From Rhizobiales bacterium Ga0077537 (GTDB lineage Bacteria; Pseudomonadota; Alphaproteobacteria; Rhizobiales; Hyphomicrobiaceae): a stretch of 64,000 nucleotides of DNA. The stretch covers positions 1 to 64,000 of the forward strand of contig LNEM01000036.1 of the NCBI GenBank assembly GCA_001464955.1, given 5' to 3'. The position numbers and the translations under genes are program-made. Below, in pieces: positions 56,536-64,000 of this stretch (the stretch's first letter is position 1; every line of letters starts with the position of its first letter). The notes below the pieces were generated by a model. The model searched no databases, was not told the origin of the DNA, and saw only the letters and a program-made list of their open reading frames with translations.

Positions 56536-57489
56536 ATGTCTGGCGACAAGATCGGAATCGCACTCGGGGGTGGAGCGGCGCGGGGCTGGGCACATATCGG
56601 TGTGCTTCGGGCTTTGACGCAGGCGGGCATCAGGCCGGATATCGTGGCCGGAACCTCGATCGGCGCTGTGGTGGGCGGCTGCTGGGCCGCCGAGCGCCTC
56701 GATGAGCTCGAGGGCTTCGCGCGCGACCTGACGCGCCGCAAGGTGTTCGGCTTCCTCGACATCAACCTCACCGGTGCCGCCCTGATCAACGGCCAGCGGC
56801 TCGTCCAGCGTCTCGACCGTCACATCGGAGGCGTTGCGATCGAGGGGCTGCCGAGACGGTTCGTTGCCGTCGCAACCGAACTCGGCTCCGGCCACGAGAC
56901 GTGGCTGACGCAGGGCGCGCTGATCGACGCCATGCAGGCGTCCTACGCCATCCCCGGCATCTTCAAGCCCGTTCGCATCGGCCGCCGCTGGCTGATGGAC
57001 GGCGCCATGGTCAATCCCGTTCCCGTCTCGGTCTGCCGGGCGCTGGGCGCGCGCTACGTGATTGCGGTCAATCTCAACACGGACCTCTACGGCCGTGATC
57101 GCGTCGTCATCGATGCGGCCGACGACGAAGATGACGGCATCGATCTGGCGCCGGCCTCCCCCCCGGAACACGAGAACGTCGCCCGCCGCCTGCTCAGGCG
57201 CCAGCTCTTCGGAGATGGCGACAGCGGGCCGGGCATCTCGACCGTCATGGTCGACGCCTTCAACATCGTTCAGGATCGCATCGCACGCTCGCGCCTCGCC
57301 GGAGACCCGCCGGACGCCATGATCAGCCCGCGGCTCGCCGGCCTCGGCATGCTCGATTTCCACCGCGCCGACGAGATGATCCAGCGCGGTGTGGCCGCCG
57401 CCATTCGCGAGACCGACGATATCCGCCGCGAGATCGGCGCCCGCCGCATTGCGGCGCGGCAGAAGTCCCGGGCTCCGCTCTACGCCTGA
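56536..57489 (+). CDS. Patatin-like phospholipase, RssA type
   Basis: The product is 317 residues. The oxyanion hole GGGAARGWAHIG (11-22), the nucleophile Ser41 in GTSIG and Asp155 in DGAMVNPVP form the catalytic dyad. It should hydrolyse lipid acyl esters in the cytoplasm or at the membrane. ATG 56536 follows AAAAGGGGC, and an upstream in-frame TTG at 56506 is less likely. Confidence 0.9.
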   Translation: MSGDKIGIALGGGAARGWAHIGVLRALTQAGIRPDIVAGTSIGAVVGGCWAAERLDELEGFARDLTRRKVFGFLDINLTGAALINGQRLVQRLDRHIGGVAIEGLPRRFVAVATELGSGHETWLTQGALIDAMQASYAIPGIFKPVRIGRRWLMDGAMVNPVPVSVCRALGARYVIAVNLNTDLYGRDRVVIDAADDEDDGIDLAPASPPEHENVARRLLRRQLFGDGDSGPGISTVMVDAFNIVQDRIARSRLAGDPPDAMISPRLAGLGMLDFHRADEMIQRGVAAAIRETDDIRREIGARRIAARQKSRAPLYA

Positions 57490-57500
57490 GCCCGCCGGCT

Positions 57501-57932
57501 TCAGGCCGACGCGATGTAGTCGCGCATGGCGCTCGCTTCGAGTTCCACTTCCGCCACCCGGTGCTTGACCACGTCGCCGATCGACACAATGCCGACGAGC
57601 TGGCCGTTATCCTCGACCGGGAGATGCCGGAATCGGCCTTCCGTCATGCGGCTCATCAGCTCGTCGAGCGTATCGGTCTCCCGGCACGTCACCACGTCCC
57701 GGGTCATCGCCTCGCTCACCGGGAGCGCGAGCGTCGCCGCGCCGTGGCGTGCGAGCATCCGCACGATATCCCGCTCCGAGACGATGCCCGCGATCGCGCG
57801 ACTGGGCTGGCGCACGACGACCGCGCCGATGCGCCGCTCGGCGAGCAGCGCGACCACGGTACCAAGGGTCTCATCTGCCGCGACGGTTTCCACCGCCCGA
57901 CCCTTTGCCTTCAGAATGGCTGCGACGTGCAT
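57501..57932 (-). CDS. Twin-CBS-domain protein
   Basis: The product is 143 residues made of two CBS repeats (AERRIGAVVVRQPSRAIAGIVSERDIVR and EGRFRHLPVEDNGQLVGIVSIGDVV, each within about 60 residues). CBS pairs bind adenine nucleotides as energy sensors. No catalytic domain is attached. GGAGGAG precedes ATG 57932. It converges on the phospholipase gene. Confidence 0.9.
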   Translation of the reverse strand: MHVAAILKAKGRAVETVAADETLGTVVALLAERRIGAVVVRQPSRAIAGIVSERDIVRMLARHGAATLALPVSEAMTRDVVTCRETDTLDELMSRMTEGRFRHLPVEDNGQLVGIVSIGDVVKHRVAEVELEASAMRDYIASA

Positions 57933-58335
57933 GCTCTCCTCCTTCGCCGCGAGGCGATGGAGCAGCCTGTCTGTCGTCCCCCCGGTTCGGCCCGTCAAGC
58001 CGTTGCTCGGCGATCACGGTTGCCGACCCGCCACCCGTCAGTCGGCCGCGCCCACGGTCGCGGTCTGGCTCGGGCTTTTGCCGCCGGCAACGCCTGTTGC
58101 CGACGAGCCAATGTGCGCCCCGCCCGGCGGATCTGCAACCCGCCAGCCACGCAGTTGCGGCATACGCGCTGTCCGCGCCTGCGACCGGAAGGTGCGGTGC
58201 GGACGTAATGTCCCATCCTGCCATTGACAAAGATCAACGCTGCACTGCGGGAGCGGTGTGAAGAGAGGATAGGGAGCCGCCCGATCTCAGGGTGGGGGCT
58301 CCCGCAGAAACTGAACCTCTTTGGGGGCGGCATCC
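57933..58335. other. 403-bp regulatory gap before ccoN
   Basis: It lies between the minus-strand CBS gene and ccoN. It holds an Fnr/FixK box (listed separately) and no believable gene. Confidence 0.6.
58224..58237 (+). promoter_or_regulatory. Fnr/FixK anaerobox upstream of ccoN
   Basis: TTGACAAAGATCAA matches the TTGAT-N4-ATCAA consensus at nine of ten fixed positions. It ends 98 bases before the ccoN ATG. The site implies activation of the cbb3 operon at low oxygen by an Fnr or FixK protein. Confidence 0.85.
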
Positions 58336-59988
58336 ATGACGGACACCACGCCGGAGCGGCACGCATTCGCCGATGGCATGGCGGTGCTTGCTGCGGCTGT
58401 ATTTGCACTCCTCGGCCTGGCACTGACATTCGGGTCTCGCGACCCGGCCATGGCATTCCATGGCGCACTGATTGCTGCTGCCGCGATTCTTGGCGGTCTG
58501 GCTGTCCTCTCGGGGGTCGGTGCACCGAAGAAAGAGGATCGCGACACCTACATGGACGGCCCGATCCGGGTCGCCACGATCGCCGCCGTCGTCTGGGGCA
58601 TCGCAGGCTTCATCGTCGGCGACCTGCTCGCCTGGCAGATGGCCGTTCCGGCATTGAATTTCGACATACCGTGGCTGAGCTTCGGCCGCCTGCGCCCGCT
58701 GCATACGTCGGCGGTGATCTTCGCCTTCGGCGGCAATGTGCTGATCGCGACCTCGCTCTATGTGGTGCAGCGCACCTCCCATGCCCGCCTTGCGGGGCGG
58801 TGGTCGCCTTGGTTCGTCGTCTGGGGCTATCAGGTTTTCATCGCGATTGCCGGAACGGGCTATCTGCTCGGCATCACGCAGTCGAAGGAGTATGCCGAAC
58901 CCGAGTGGTACGCCGACCTCTTCCTTACGGTGATCTGGGTCGTCTACCTGCTCATCTTCCTCGCCACGCTCGCCAAGCGCCGTGAGCCGCACATCTACGT
59001 CGCCAACTGGTTCTACCTCGCGTTCATCGTGACGGTGGCGATGCTGCACCTCGTCAACAACGCGGCGGTGCCGGTCAGCTTCTTCGAGACGAAGAGCTAC
59101 ATCGCCTACTCGGGCGTTCAGGATGCGATGACGCAGTGGTGGTACGGCCACAACGCGGTGGGCTTCTTCCTCACCGCCGGTTTCCTCGGCATCATGTATT
59201 ACTTCATCCCGAAGCGGGTCGAGCGGCCGGTCTACTCCTATCGGCTGTCGATCGTGCATTTCTGGACTCTGATCTTCATCTATATCTGGGCCGGACCTCA
59301 CCACCTCCACTACACCGCGCTGCCGGACTGGGCGCAAACCCTCGGCATGACGTTCTCGATCATGCTCTGGATGCCGTCCTGGGGCGGCATGATCAACGGC
59401 CTGATGACGCTCGCCGGCGCGTGGGACAAGCTTCGCACCGATCCGGTGGTTCGCCTGCTCGTCGTCTCCGTGGCCTTCTACGGCATGTCGACGTTCGAAG
59501 GCCCGCTGATGTCCATCAAGGCCGTCAACTCGCTGTCGCACTACACGGACTGGACCATCGGTCACGTTCACTCGGGTGCTCTCGGCTGGGTCGCCATGGT
59601 GTCCTTCGGCGCCATCTACTGCCTCGTTCCGTGGCTGTGGAACCGCAAGGGCCTCTACTCGATCCGCCTCGTCGAGTGGCACTTCTGGATCTCGACGATC
59701 GGCATCCTGCTCTACATCACCGCGATGTGGGTGTCGGGCATCACCCAGGGCCTGATGTGGCGGGCTTACGACAAGCTGGGCTTCCTCCAGTACTCGTTCA
59801 TCGAAACCGTCGAGGCGATGAAGCCCTACTATGTGATCCGCGCTGTCGGCGGCCTGCTGTTCGTCATCGGCGGCTTCATCATGGCCTACAACATCTGGCG
59901 CACCATCCGTGGTGACGAAGCGGTCGATCTCGCCGAGCAGCCGCGTGTGGCTGCCGCGCCGAGCGTTCGTCTGTCGCCGGCCGAATGA
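58336..59988 (+). CDS. ccoN: cbb3-type cytochrome c oxidase subunit I
   Basis: The product is 550 residues, the heme-copper catalytic subunit with about 12-14 helices. The heme and CuB histidines are visible in [39 protein letters not shown] and the late [12 protein letters not shown]. It reduces oxygen to water at high affinity and pumps protons. ATG 58336 has a G-rich ribosome site just upstream, and an in-frame TTG 15 bases earlier is less likely. Confidence 0.96.
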   Translation: MTDTTPERHAFADGMAVLAAAVFALLGLALTFGSRDPAMAFHGALIAAAAILGGLAVLSGVGAPKKEDRDTYMDGPIRVATIAAVVWGIAGFIVGDLLAWQMAVPALNFDIPWLSFGRLRPLHTSAVIFAFGGNVLIATSLYVVQRTSHARLAGRWSPWFVVWGYQVFIAIAGTGYLLGITQSKEYAEPEWYADLFLTVIWVVYLLIFLATLAKRREPHIYVANWFYLAFIVTVAMLHLVNNAAVPVSFFETKSYIAYSGVQDAMTQWWYGHNAVGFFLTAGFLGIMYYFIPKRVERPVYSYRLSIVHFWTLIFIYIWAGPHHLHYTALPDWAQTLGMTFSIMLWMPSWGGMINGLMTLAGAWDKLRTDPVVRLLVVSVAFYGMSTFEGPLMSIKAVNSLSHYTDWTIGHVHSGALGWVAMVSFGAIYCLVPWLWNRKGLYSIRLVEWHFWISTIGILLYITAMWVSGITQGLMWRAYDKLGFLQYSFIETVEAMKPYYVIRAVGGLLFVIGGFIMAYNIWRTIRGDEAVDLAEQPRVAAAPSVRLSPAE

Positions 59989-60004
59989 GCGGGGGAGAGC
60001 AACA

Positions 60005-60733
60005 ATGAAGCACGAAGTCTTCGAGAAGAACTCCATCATCCTGCTGGTCGGCATCCTTGTGGCGGTGTCGATCGGCGGCTTGGTCCAGATCGCACCGTTG
60101 TTCTGGATCGACAGCACCATCGAGAAGGTGAAGGGCATGCGTCCCTACACCCCGCTCGAGCAGGCCGGCCGCGACATCTACATCCGTGAGGGATGCTACG
60201 GCTGCCACAGCCAGATGGTGCGCACGCTGCGTGACGAGGTCGAGCGCTACGGCCATTACAGCCTCGCTGCCGAGAGCATGTACGACCACCCGTTCCAGTG
60301 GGGCTCGAAGCGGACGGGGCCGGATCTGGCCCGCGTCGGCGGCAAGTACTCCGACCAGTGGCAAGCCGAGCACATGATCAATCCGCGCGCCCTCGTGCCG
60401 GAGAGCATCATGCCGGGCTATCCCTGGCTCGCGACGACGAAGCTCGACACGACCCGCATGGTCGACCGGGTGAAGACCCTGAAAATGCTCGGGGTCCCAT
60501 ACACCGAGGAGATGATCGCCAATGTCGACAAGGACATCCAGGCGCAGATCCAGACCGAGGGCCGTGCGGTCCGCGATCTGAAGAAGCGTTATCCGAAGGC
60601 GCGCAACGGCAAGTTCGACCAGCGTCCTGGCACCGAGGTCAGCGAGCTGGATGCCCTCGTCGCCTACCTTCAGATCCTGGGGCAGCTGGTCGACTTCACG
60701 ACCTTCGACGCCGCCGGCCCGAACCTGAGGTGA
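60005..60733 (+). CDS. ccoO: cbb3 oxidase subunit II, mono-heme cytochrome c
   Basis: The product is 242 residues. One N-terminal membrane anchor ([21 protein letters not shown]) is followed by the heme c site CYGCH (Cys64, Cys67, His68). The Met ligand may be in [12 protein letters not shown]. It carries electrons to CcoN. It starts 16 bases after ccoN. Confidence 0.96.
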   Translation: MKHEVFEKNSIILLVGILVAVSIGGLVQIAPLFWIDSTIEKVKGMRPYTPLEQAGRDIYIREGCYGCHSQMVRTLRDEVERYGHYSLAAESMYDHPFQWGSKRTGPDLARVGGKYSDQWQAEHMINPRALVPESIMPGYPWLATTKLDTTRMVDRVKTLKMLGVPYTEEMIANVDKDIQAQIQTEGRAVRDLKKRYPKARNGKFDQRPGTEVSELDALVAYLQILGQLVDFTTFDAAGPNLR

Positions 60734-60737
60734 TGTC

Positions 60738-60932
60738 ATGAGCTACGAAACCGTCGCGAGCATCAGCCAGGTCACGTCGCTGCTGCTCTTTATCGGAATG
60801 TTCGTCGCGGTGCTCGCCTACGCGTTGTGGCCGTCGAACGGCGCGCGCTTCGAGGCGGCACAGCGGTCGGCGTTGGATCTCGATCGGAAGAATCCGGCAC
60901 AGCCCGGGCAGGGTGAGAGGGGGCCGAGGTGA
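60738..60932 (+). CDS. ccoQ: cbb3 oxidase subunit IV
   Basis: The product is 64 residues with one membrane helix (VTSLLLFIGMFVAVLAYALW) and a polar tail, as in CcoQ/FixQ. It stabilises the complex. It starts 4 bases after ccoO and overlaps ccoP. Confidence 0.93.
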   Translation: MSYETVASISQVTSLLLFIGMFVAVLAYALWPSNGARFEAAQRSALDLDRKNPAQPGQGERGPR

Positions 60933-61798
60933 CCAAGAAGCATGAAGTCGATCACGTCACCGGCGTCGAGACGACCGGTCATGAATGGGACGGCATCAAG
61001 GAGCTGAACAAGCCCCTTCCGCGCTGGTGGCTGTTGACGTTCTATGCCTCCATCGTCTGGGCCATCGGCTACTGGATCGTCTATCCGGCTTGGCCGCTCG
61101 CCAACGACTACACGCGCGGCATATGGGGTTACAGTCAGCGCGCGACGGTCGCGGCCGAGGTCAAGGCCGGGATCGATGCGCAGGCCGGCCAGCGAGCCGC
61201 CCTCGACAAGACTCCGCTCGCCGACGTGCGCAAGAACCCCGAGCTGCTGCGCTTCGCCATGGCGGCGGGCGCAGCCTCGTTCCAGACCAACTGCGCGGCC
61301 TGCCACGGCCGCGGCGCCCAGGGCTTCGTCGGCTACCCGAACCTCAATGACGACGACTGGATCTGGGGCGGCAGCGTGGAGGACATCCACAAGACCATCC
61401 TCCACGGCATCCGCTCCGACGCCGCCGAGGCCCGCAACAGCGCCATGCCCCGCTTCGGTATCGACAACATGCTGGACAAGGCCCAGATCGATCAGGCCGC
61501 CGAGTACGTCCTGTCGCTCTCAGGCAAGTCGACGGATGCCGCAGTCGCTGCCAAAGGCGCCGTGATCTTCAAGGAGCAGTGCGCCTCGTGCCACGGTCCC
61601 GAAGGCAAGGGGATAGTTGAGCAGGGCGCCCCGAACCTGACCGACGGCATCTGGCTCTATGGTGGCGGTAAGGAGCAGGTCGTCGAATCGATCCGCACCG
61701 GGCGTGGCGGCATGATGCCGGCGTGGCAACCGCGCCTCGACAGCGTCACTCTGAAGTCGCTGGCGATCTACGTGCACAGCCTCGGCGGCGGTAAGTGA
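60929..61798 (+). CDS. ccoP: cbb3 oxidase subunit III, di-heme cytochrome c
   Basis: The product is 289 residues. The N-terminal helix (LLTFYASIVWAIGYWIVYPAW) is followed by two heme c sites: CAACH (Cys122, Cys125, His126) and CASCH (Cys218, Cys221, His222). It accepts electrons from periplasmic cytochrome c. The GTG start overlaps the ccoQ stop (GTGA) and has AGAGGGGG upstream. Confidence 0.96.
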   Translation: MTKKHEVDHVTGVETTGHEWDGIKELNKPLPRWWLLTFYASIVWAIGYWIVYPAWPLANDYTRGIWGYSQRATVAAEVKAGIDAQAGQRAALDKTPLADVRKNPELLRFAMAAGAASFQTNCAACHGRGAQGFVGYPNLNDDDWIWGGSVEDIHKTILHGIRSDAAEARNSAMPRFGIDNMLDKAQIDQAAEYVLSLSGKSTDAAVAAKGAVIFKEQCASCHGPEGKGIVEQGAPNLTDGIWLYGGGKEQVVESIRTGRGGMMPAWQPRLDSVTLKSLAIYVHSLGGGK

Positions 61799-62016
61799 TC
61801 CGCTGCGCCGGAAGGGGAGTGGCAGGTCATGTGCAGTTGCGGATGCGATGGCGCGGTTGCCTTGGCTGAAGCCCGCATGGCGGCGTCCGGGGGCGAGCCG
61901 CTCTCCAGTCACGAGCGGGTGGCGCCGTCATCCAGCCGCCTCCCGATCGTTGCGACCGGGGTGGAGCGCGCGCTGACAGCGCTCCGTTGCCTGTTTCCCG
62001 TATGGAGGTCGATCTC

Positions 62017-63540
62017 GTGACGACCGTGCTCGACACACGCGGCGGCACGTCCCCGACGGTTCCGGGAGACGTCGAAACTCATGACGTCGAGGCGGTCAAC
62101 CAGGCCGAGCGGCGCAAGCTCTACGCCAGTCGCGAGAAGGTCTACCCGAAGCTCGCTCACGGCCAGTTCCGGACCGTGAAATGGGTCGTAATGGCCGTGA
62201 CGCTCGGCATCTACTACGCGCTGCCGTGGCTGCGCTGGCATCGCGGCCCCGACCTGCCCGATCAGGCCGTACTGATCGACATGGCGAACAATCGCTACTT
62301 TTTCTTCTTCCTCGAGATCTGGCCGCAGGAGTTCTACTACGTCACCGGCCTCCTGGTGCTGAGCGCGCTGGCGCTGTTCCTCGCGACCGCCGTGGCCGGC
62401 CGCGTTTGGTGCGGCTACACGTGTCCCCAGACCGTCTGGACCGACCTGATGGTCACGGTCGAGCGCTTCTGGCAGGGCGATCGAAACGCCCGCATCCGGC
62501 TCGACAAGGAGCGGTGGGGACCGGTCAAGATCTTCAAGAAGGCGATGACGCATCTCTCGTGGCTGCTGATCGGCGTACTGACCGGCGGCGCCCTCATCTT
62601 CTATTTTCGCGACGCGCCGACACTCGCTGTGGAACTCGTCACGGGCACCGCGCCGCCGATCGCCTATCTGTTCCTCGGCATCTTCGCCTTCACGACCTAT
62701 CTCCTCGGCGGCATCGCCCGCGAGCAGGTCTGCATCTACATGTGCCCCTGGCCCCGCATCCAGGGCGCCATGACGGATCGCTACACGCTGCTGGTCAGCT
62801 ACAAACCGGAGCGCGGCGAACCGCGTGGTCCGGCGCGCAAGGCGAAGGACGGCACCGTCGACTGGTCGGCGCGCGGCGATTGCATCGATTGCAAGGCCTG
62901 CGTCGCCGTCTGCCCCACGGGCATCGACATCCGCGACGGCTCGCAGCTCGAGTGCATCCAGTGCGCGCTGTGCATCGACGCCTGCAACGAGATCATGGAC
63001 AAGATCGGCCGCCCGAGGGACCTGATCGCCTACGACACCATCGCCAAGCAGGAGGCGAAGGCGAAGGGCGAACACGAGCCGCACCGGTTCGTGCGTCCGC
63101 GCACCATCCTCTACTCGGGAGTCCTGGCTCTGGTGGGTATCGTGATGCTGGCGGCTTGGTTCGCGCGCACGACGCTCGAGGTCAACGTCCAGCGCGACCG
63201 GAACCCGCCATTCGTGCGCCTCTCCGAGGGCGGCGTGCGCAATGGCTTCACGGTCAAGATCCTGAACAAGCTGCATGAGCCGCGCCGCTACGCCATCGCG
63301 GCCGAAGGACTGCCGGGCGCCAGCTTGCGCATCATCGGCTTCGAGGGCGCGGCCGATCCGCTGGTCGAGGTTGGAACCGACACCCTGCGCGAGCTGCGCC
63401 TCCTGATCTCGATCCCCGAACGTGACTTGTCCGCGCTCAAGTCGCCGAGCCAGGACTTCGACATAGTGGTTCGCGATACGGGCACGGGAGCCGTGACCCG
63501 CCGCAGGACTTCGTTCCAGATCGGTGGAGGCACTCAGTGA
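62017..63540 (+). CDS. ccoG: cbb3 oxidase assembly protein, di-[4Fe-4S] cupric reductase
   Basis: The product is 507 residues with several membrane helices and a double ferredoxin motif (CIDCKACVAVCPTG and CIQCALCIDACN, about 290-325). A membrane cysteine region reads VWCGYTCPQTVW. It reduces copper for the CcoN active site. I chose GTG 62017 because GGAGG (62004-62008) is 8 bases before it, while ATG 62002 overlaps that site. It overlaps ccoH by 4 bases. Confidence 0.93.
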   Translation: MTTVLDTRGGTSPTVPGDVETHDVEAVNQAERRKLYASREKVYPKLAHGQFRTVKWVVMAVTLGIYYALPWLRWHRGPDLPDQAVLIDMANNRYFFFFLEIWPQEFYYVTGLLVLSALALFLATAVAGRVWCGYTCPQTVWTDLMVTVERFWQGDRNARIRLDKERWGPVKIFKKAMTHLSWLLIGVLTGGALIFYFRDAPTLAVELVTGTAPPIAYLFLGIFAFTTYLLGGIAREQVCIYMCPWPRIQGAMTDRYTLLVSYKPERGEPRGPARKAKDGTVDWSARGDCIDCKACVAVCPTGIDIRDGSQLECIQCALCIDACNEIMDKIGRPRDLIAYDTIAKQEAKAKGEHEPHRFVRPRTILYSGVLALVGIVMLAAWFARTTLEVNVQRDRNPPFVRLSEGGVRNGFTVKILNKLHEPRRYAIAAEGLPGASLRIIGFEGAADPLVEVGTDTLRELRLLISIPERDLSALKSPSQDFDIVVRDTGTGAVTRRRTSFQIGGGTQ

Positions 63541-64000
63541 CATCGAAGGCTGCCCCCCGACCCGACGGCGCACCGAGGACACTGACGGGAAGACACGTGC
63601 TCCTGATGATGCTCGCCTTCTTCGGCGTCATCTTCACGGTCAACGGCATTTTCCTCACGAAGGCCATCGGCACCTACACCGGCGTCGTCTCCGTCGAGCC
63701 CTATGTGAAGGGGCTGAAGTACAACGACAGGATCGAGGCCGGCGAGCGGCAGGCGGCGCTCGGCTGGAGCGAGCGGCTCGACATCTCACGCGAAGGGCGC
63801 ATCGCTCTGGTGCTGGCGGATGCCGACGGTCGCCCGGTCCGGTCTCTTGTCGTCAAGGGCGGGATCGGCCGTCCGTCGACCAGCCGCCTCGACCGGGCCG
63901 TCGCGCTCACCGAGACCGCGCCCGGCACCTATTCCATGGACGCCGGCAAGCTCGACGAGGGCACGTGGCTGATCTTTCTCGAAGCCCGCCCCGACAAGGG
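63537..64000 (+). CDS. ccoH: cbb3 oxidase assembly protein CcoH (partial, runs off window)
   Basis: The 154 codons seen encode one N-terminal membrane helix (VLLMMLAFFGVIFTVNGIFL) and a periplasmic domain with GLKYNDRIEAGERQAALGW, as in FixH/CcoH. It helps assemble the cbb3 complex. The GTG start overlaps the ccoG stop as GTGA. The end is beyond the window. Confidence 0.9.
   Translation, partial: MTSKAAPRPDGAPRTLTGRHVLLMMLAFFGVIFTVNGIFLTKAIGTYTGVVSVEPYVKGLKYNDRIEAGERQAALGWSERLDISREGRIALVLADADGRPVRSLVVKGGIGRPSTSRLDRAVALTETAPGTYSMDAGKLDEGTWLIFLEARPDK

Noticed and set aside
61829-62020. 63-codon frame between ccoP and ccoG
   Set aside because: Overlaps the ccoG start, no family known in cco operons; only the CSCGC start is curious.

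Overview
The window reads as chromosomal DNA of a GC-rich alphaproteobacterium, most likely of the Rhizobiales/Hyphomicrobiales. The signs are a NasT/NasS nitrate control pair, a cysteine-free short L36, small DUF1244, DUF1036 and DUF6111 proteins, a ccoNOQP-ccoGH cluster behind an Fnr/FixK box, and a complete ugpBAEC system. No rRNA, tRNA or CRISPR array was seen. Most genes have good ribosome binding sites, and many neighbours overlap as ATGA or GTGA.

Layout. (1) 1-6 kb: a LysR regulator, a membrane flavocytochrome reductase convergent with a small cytochrome c, and a Baeyer-Villiger-type monooxygenase, separated by long gene-poor gaps. (2) 6.7-12.9 kb: one giant repetitive autotransporter, followed by a terminator hairpin and a broken IS1182-type transposase. 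This looks like the accessory part of the window. (3) 14.0-27.2 kb: a nitrate assimilation block, nasT-nasS, nrtABC, nirBD, nasA and cysG, then a Crp/Fnr regulator. In front of nrtA I can read a -24/-12 sigma-54 promoter, two tandem hairpins with ANTAR-type loops, and a strong terminator. This is a full NasT-controlled attenuator. cysG is split by a -1 frameshift at a G GGC CCC heptamer.

(4) 27.2-34.7 kb, minus strand: a phosphorus-scavenging block made of a FAD-dependent oxidoreductase, phosphonoacetaldehyde hydrolase (phnX), ugpB-A-E-C and a GpdQ-like glycerophosphodiesterase. Three 11-bp-spaced Pho-box repeats precede the first gene. The gene set suggests uptake of glycerol-linked phosphodiesters or phosphonates followed by release of phosphate. 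(5) 34.7-48.4 kb: housekeeping and small metabolic genes, including a phosphoesterase, N-formylglutamate amidohydrolase, glycerate 2-kinase, D-2-hydroxyacid dehydrogenase, rpmJ, a CinA-like protein with an eroded C-terminal domain, an amidohydrolase, a Nudix hydrolase, the CCA enzyme and a fatty acid desaturase. (6) 48.7-57.9 kb: Sel1-type and TAXI-type secreted proteins, thrS, yidD, an Fe-S scaffold, folE-hisI, a patatin-like phospholipase and a CBS protein. (7) 58.2-64 kb: the high-affinity cbb3 oxidase operon ccoNOQP-ccoG-ccoH, cut by the window end.

The main limits are that family calls rest on motif recognition without database searches, starts were chosen from ribosome binding sites and overlaps, and all regulatory sites are predictions.
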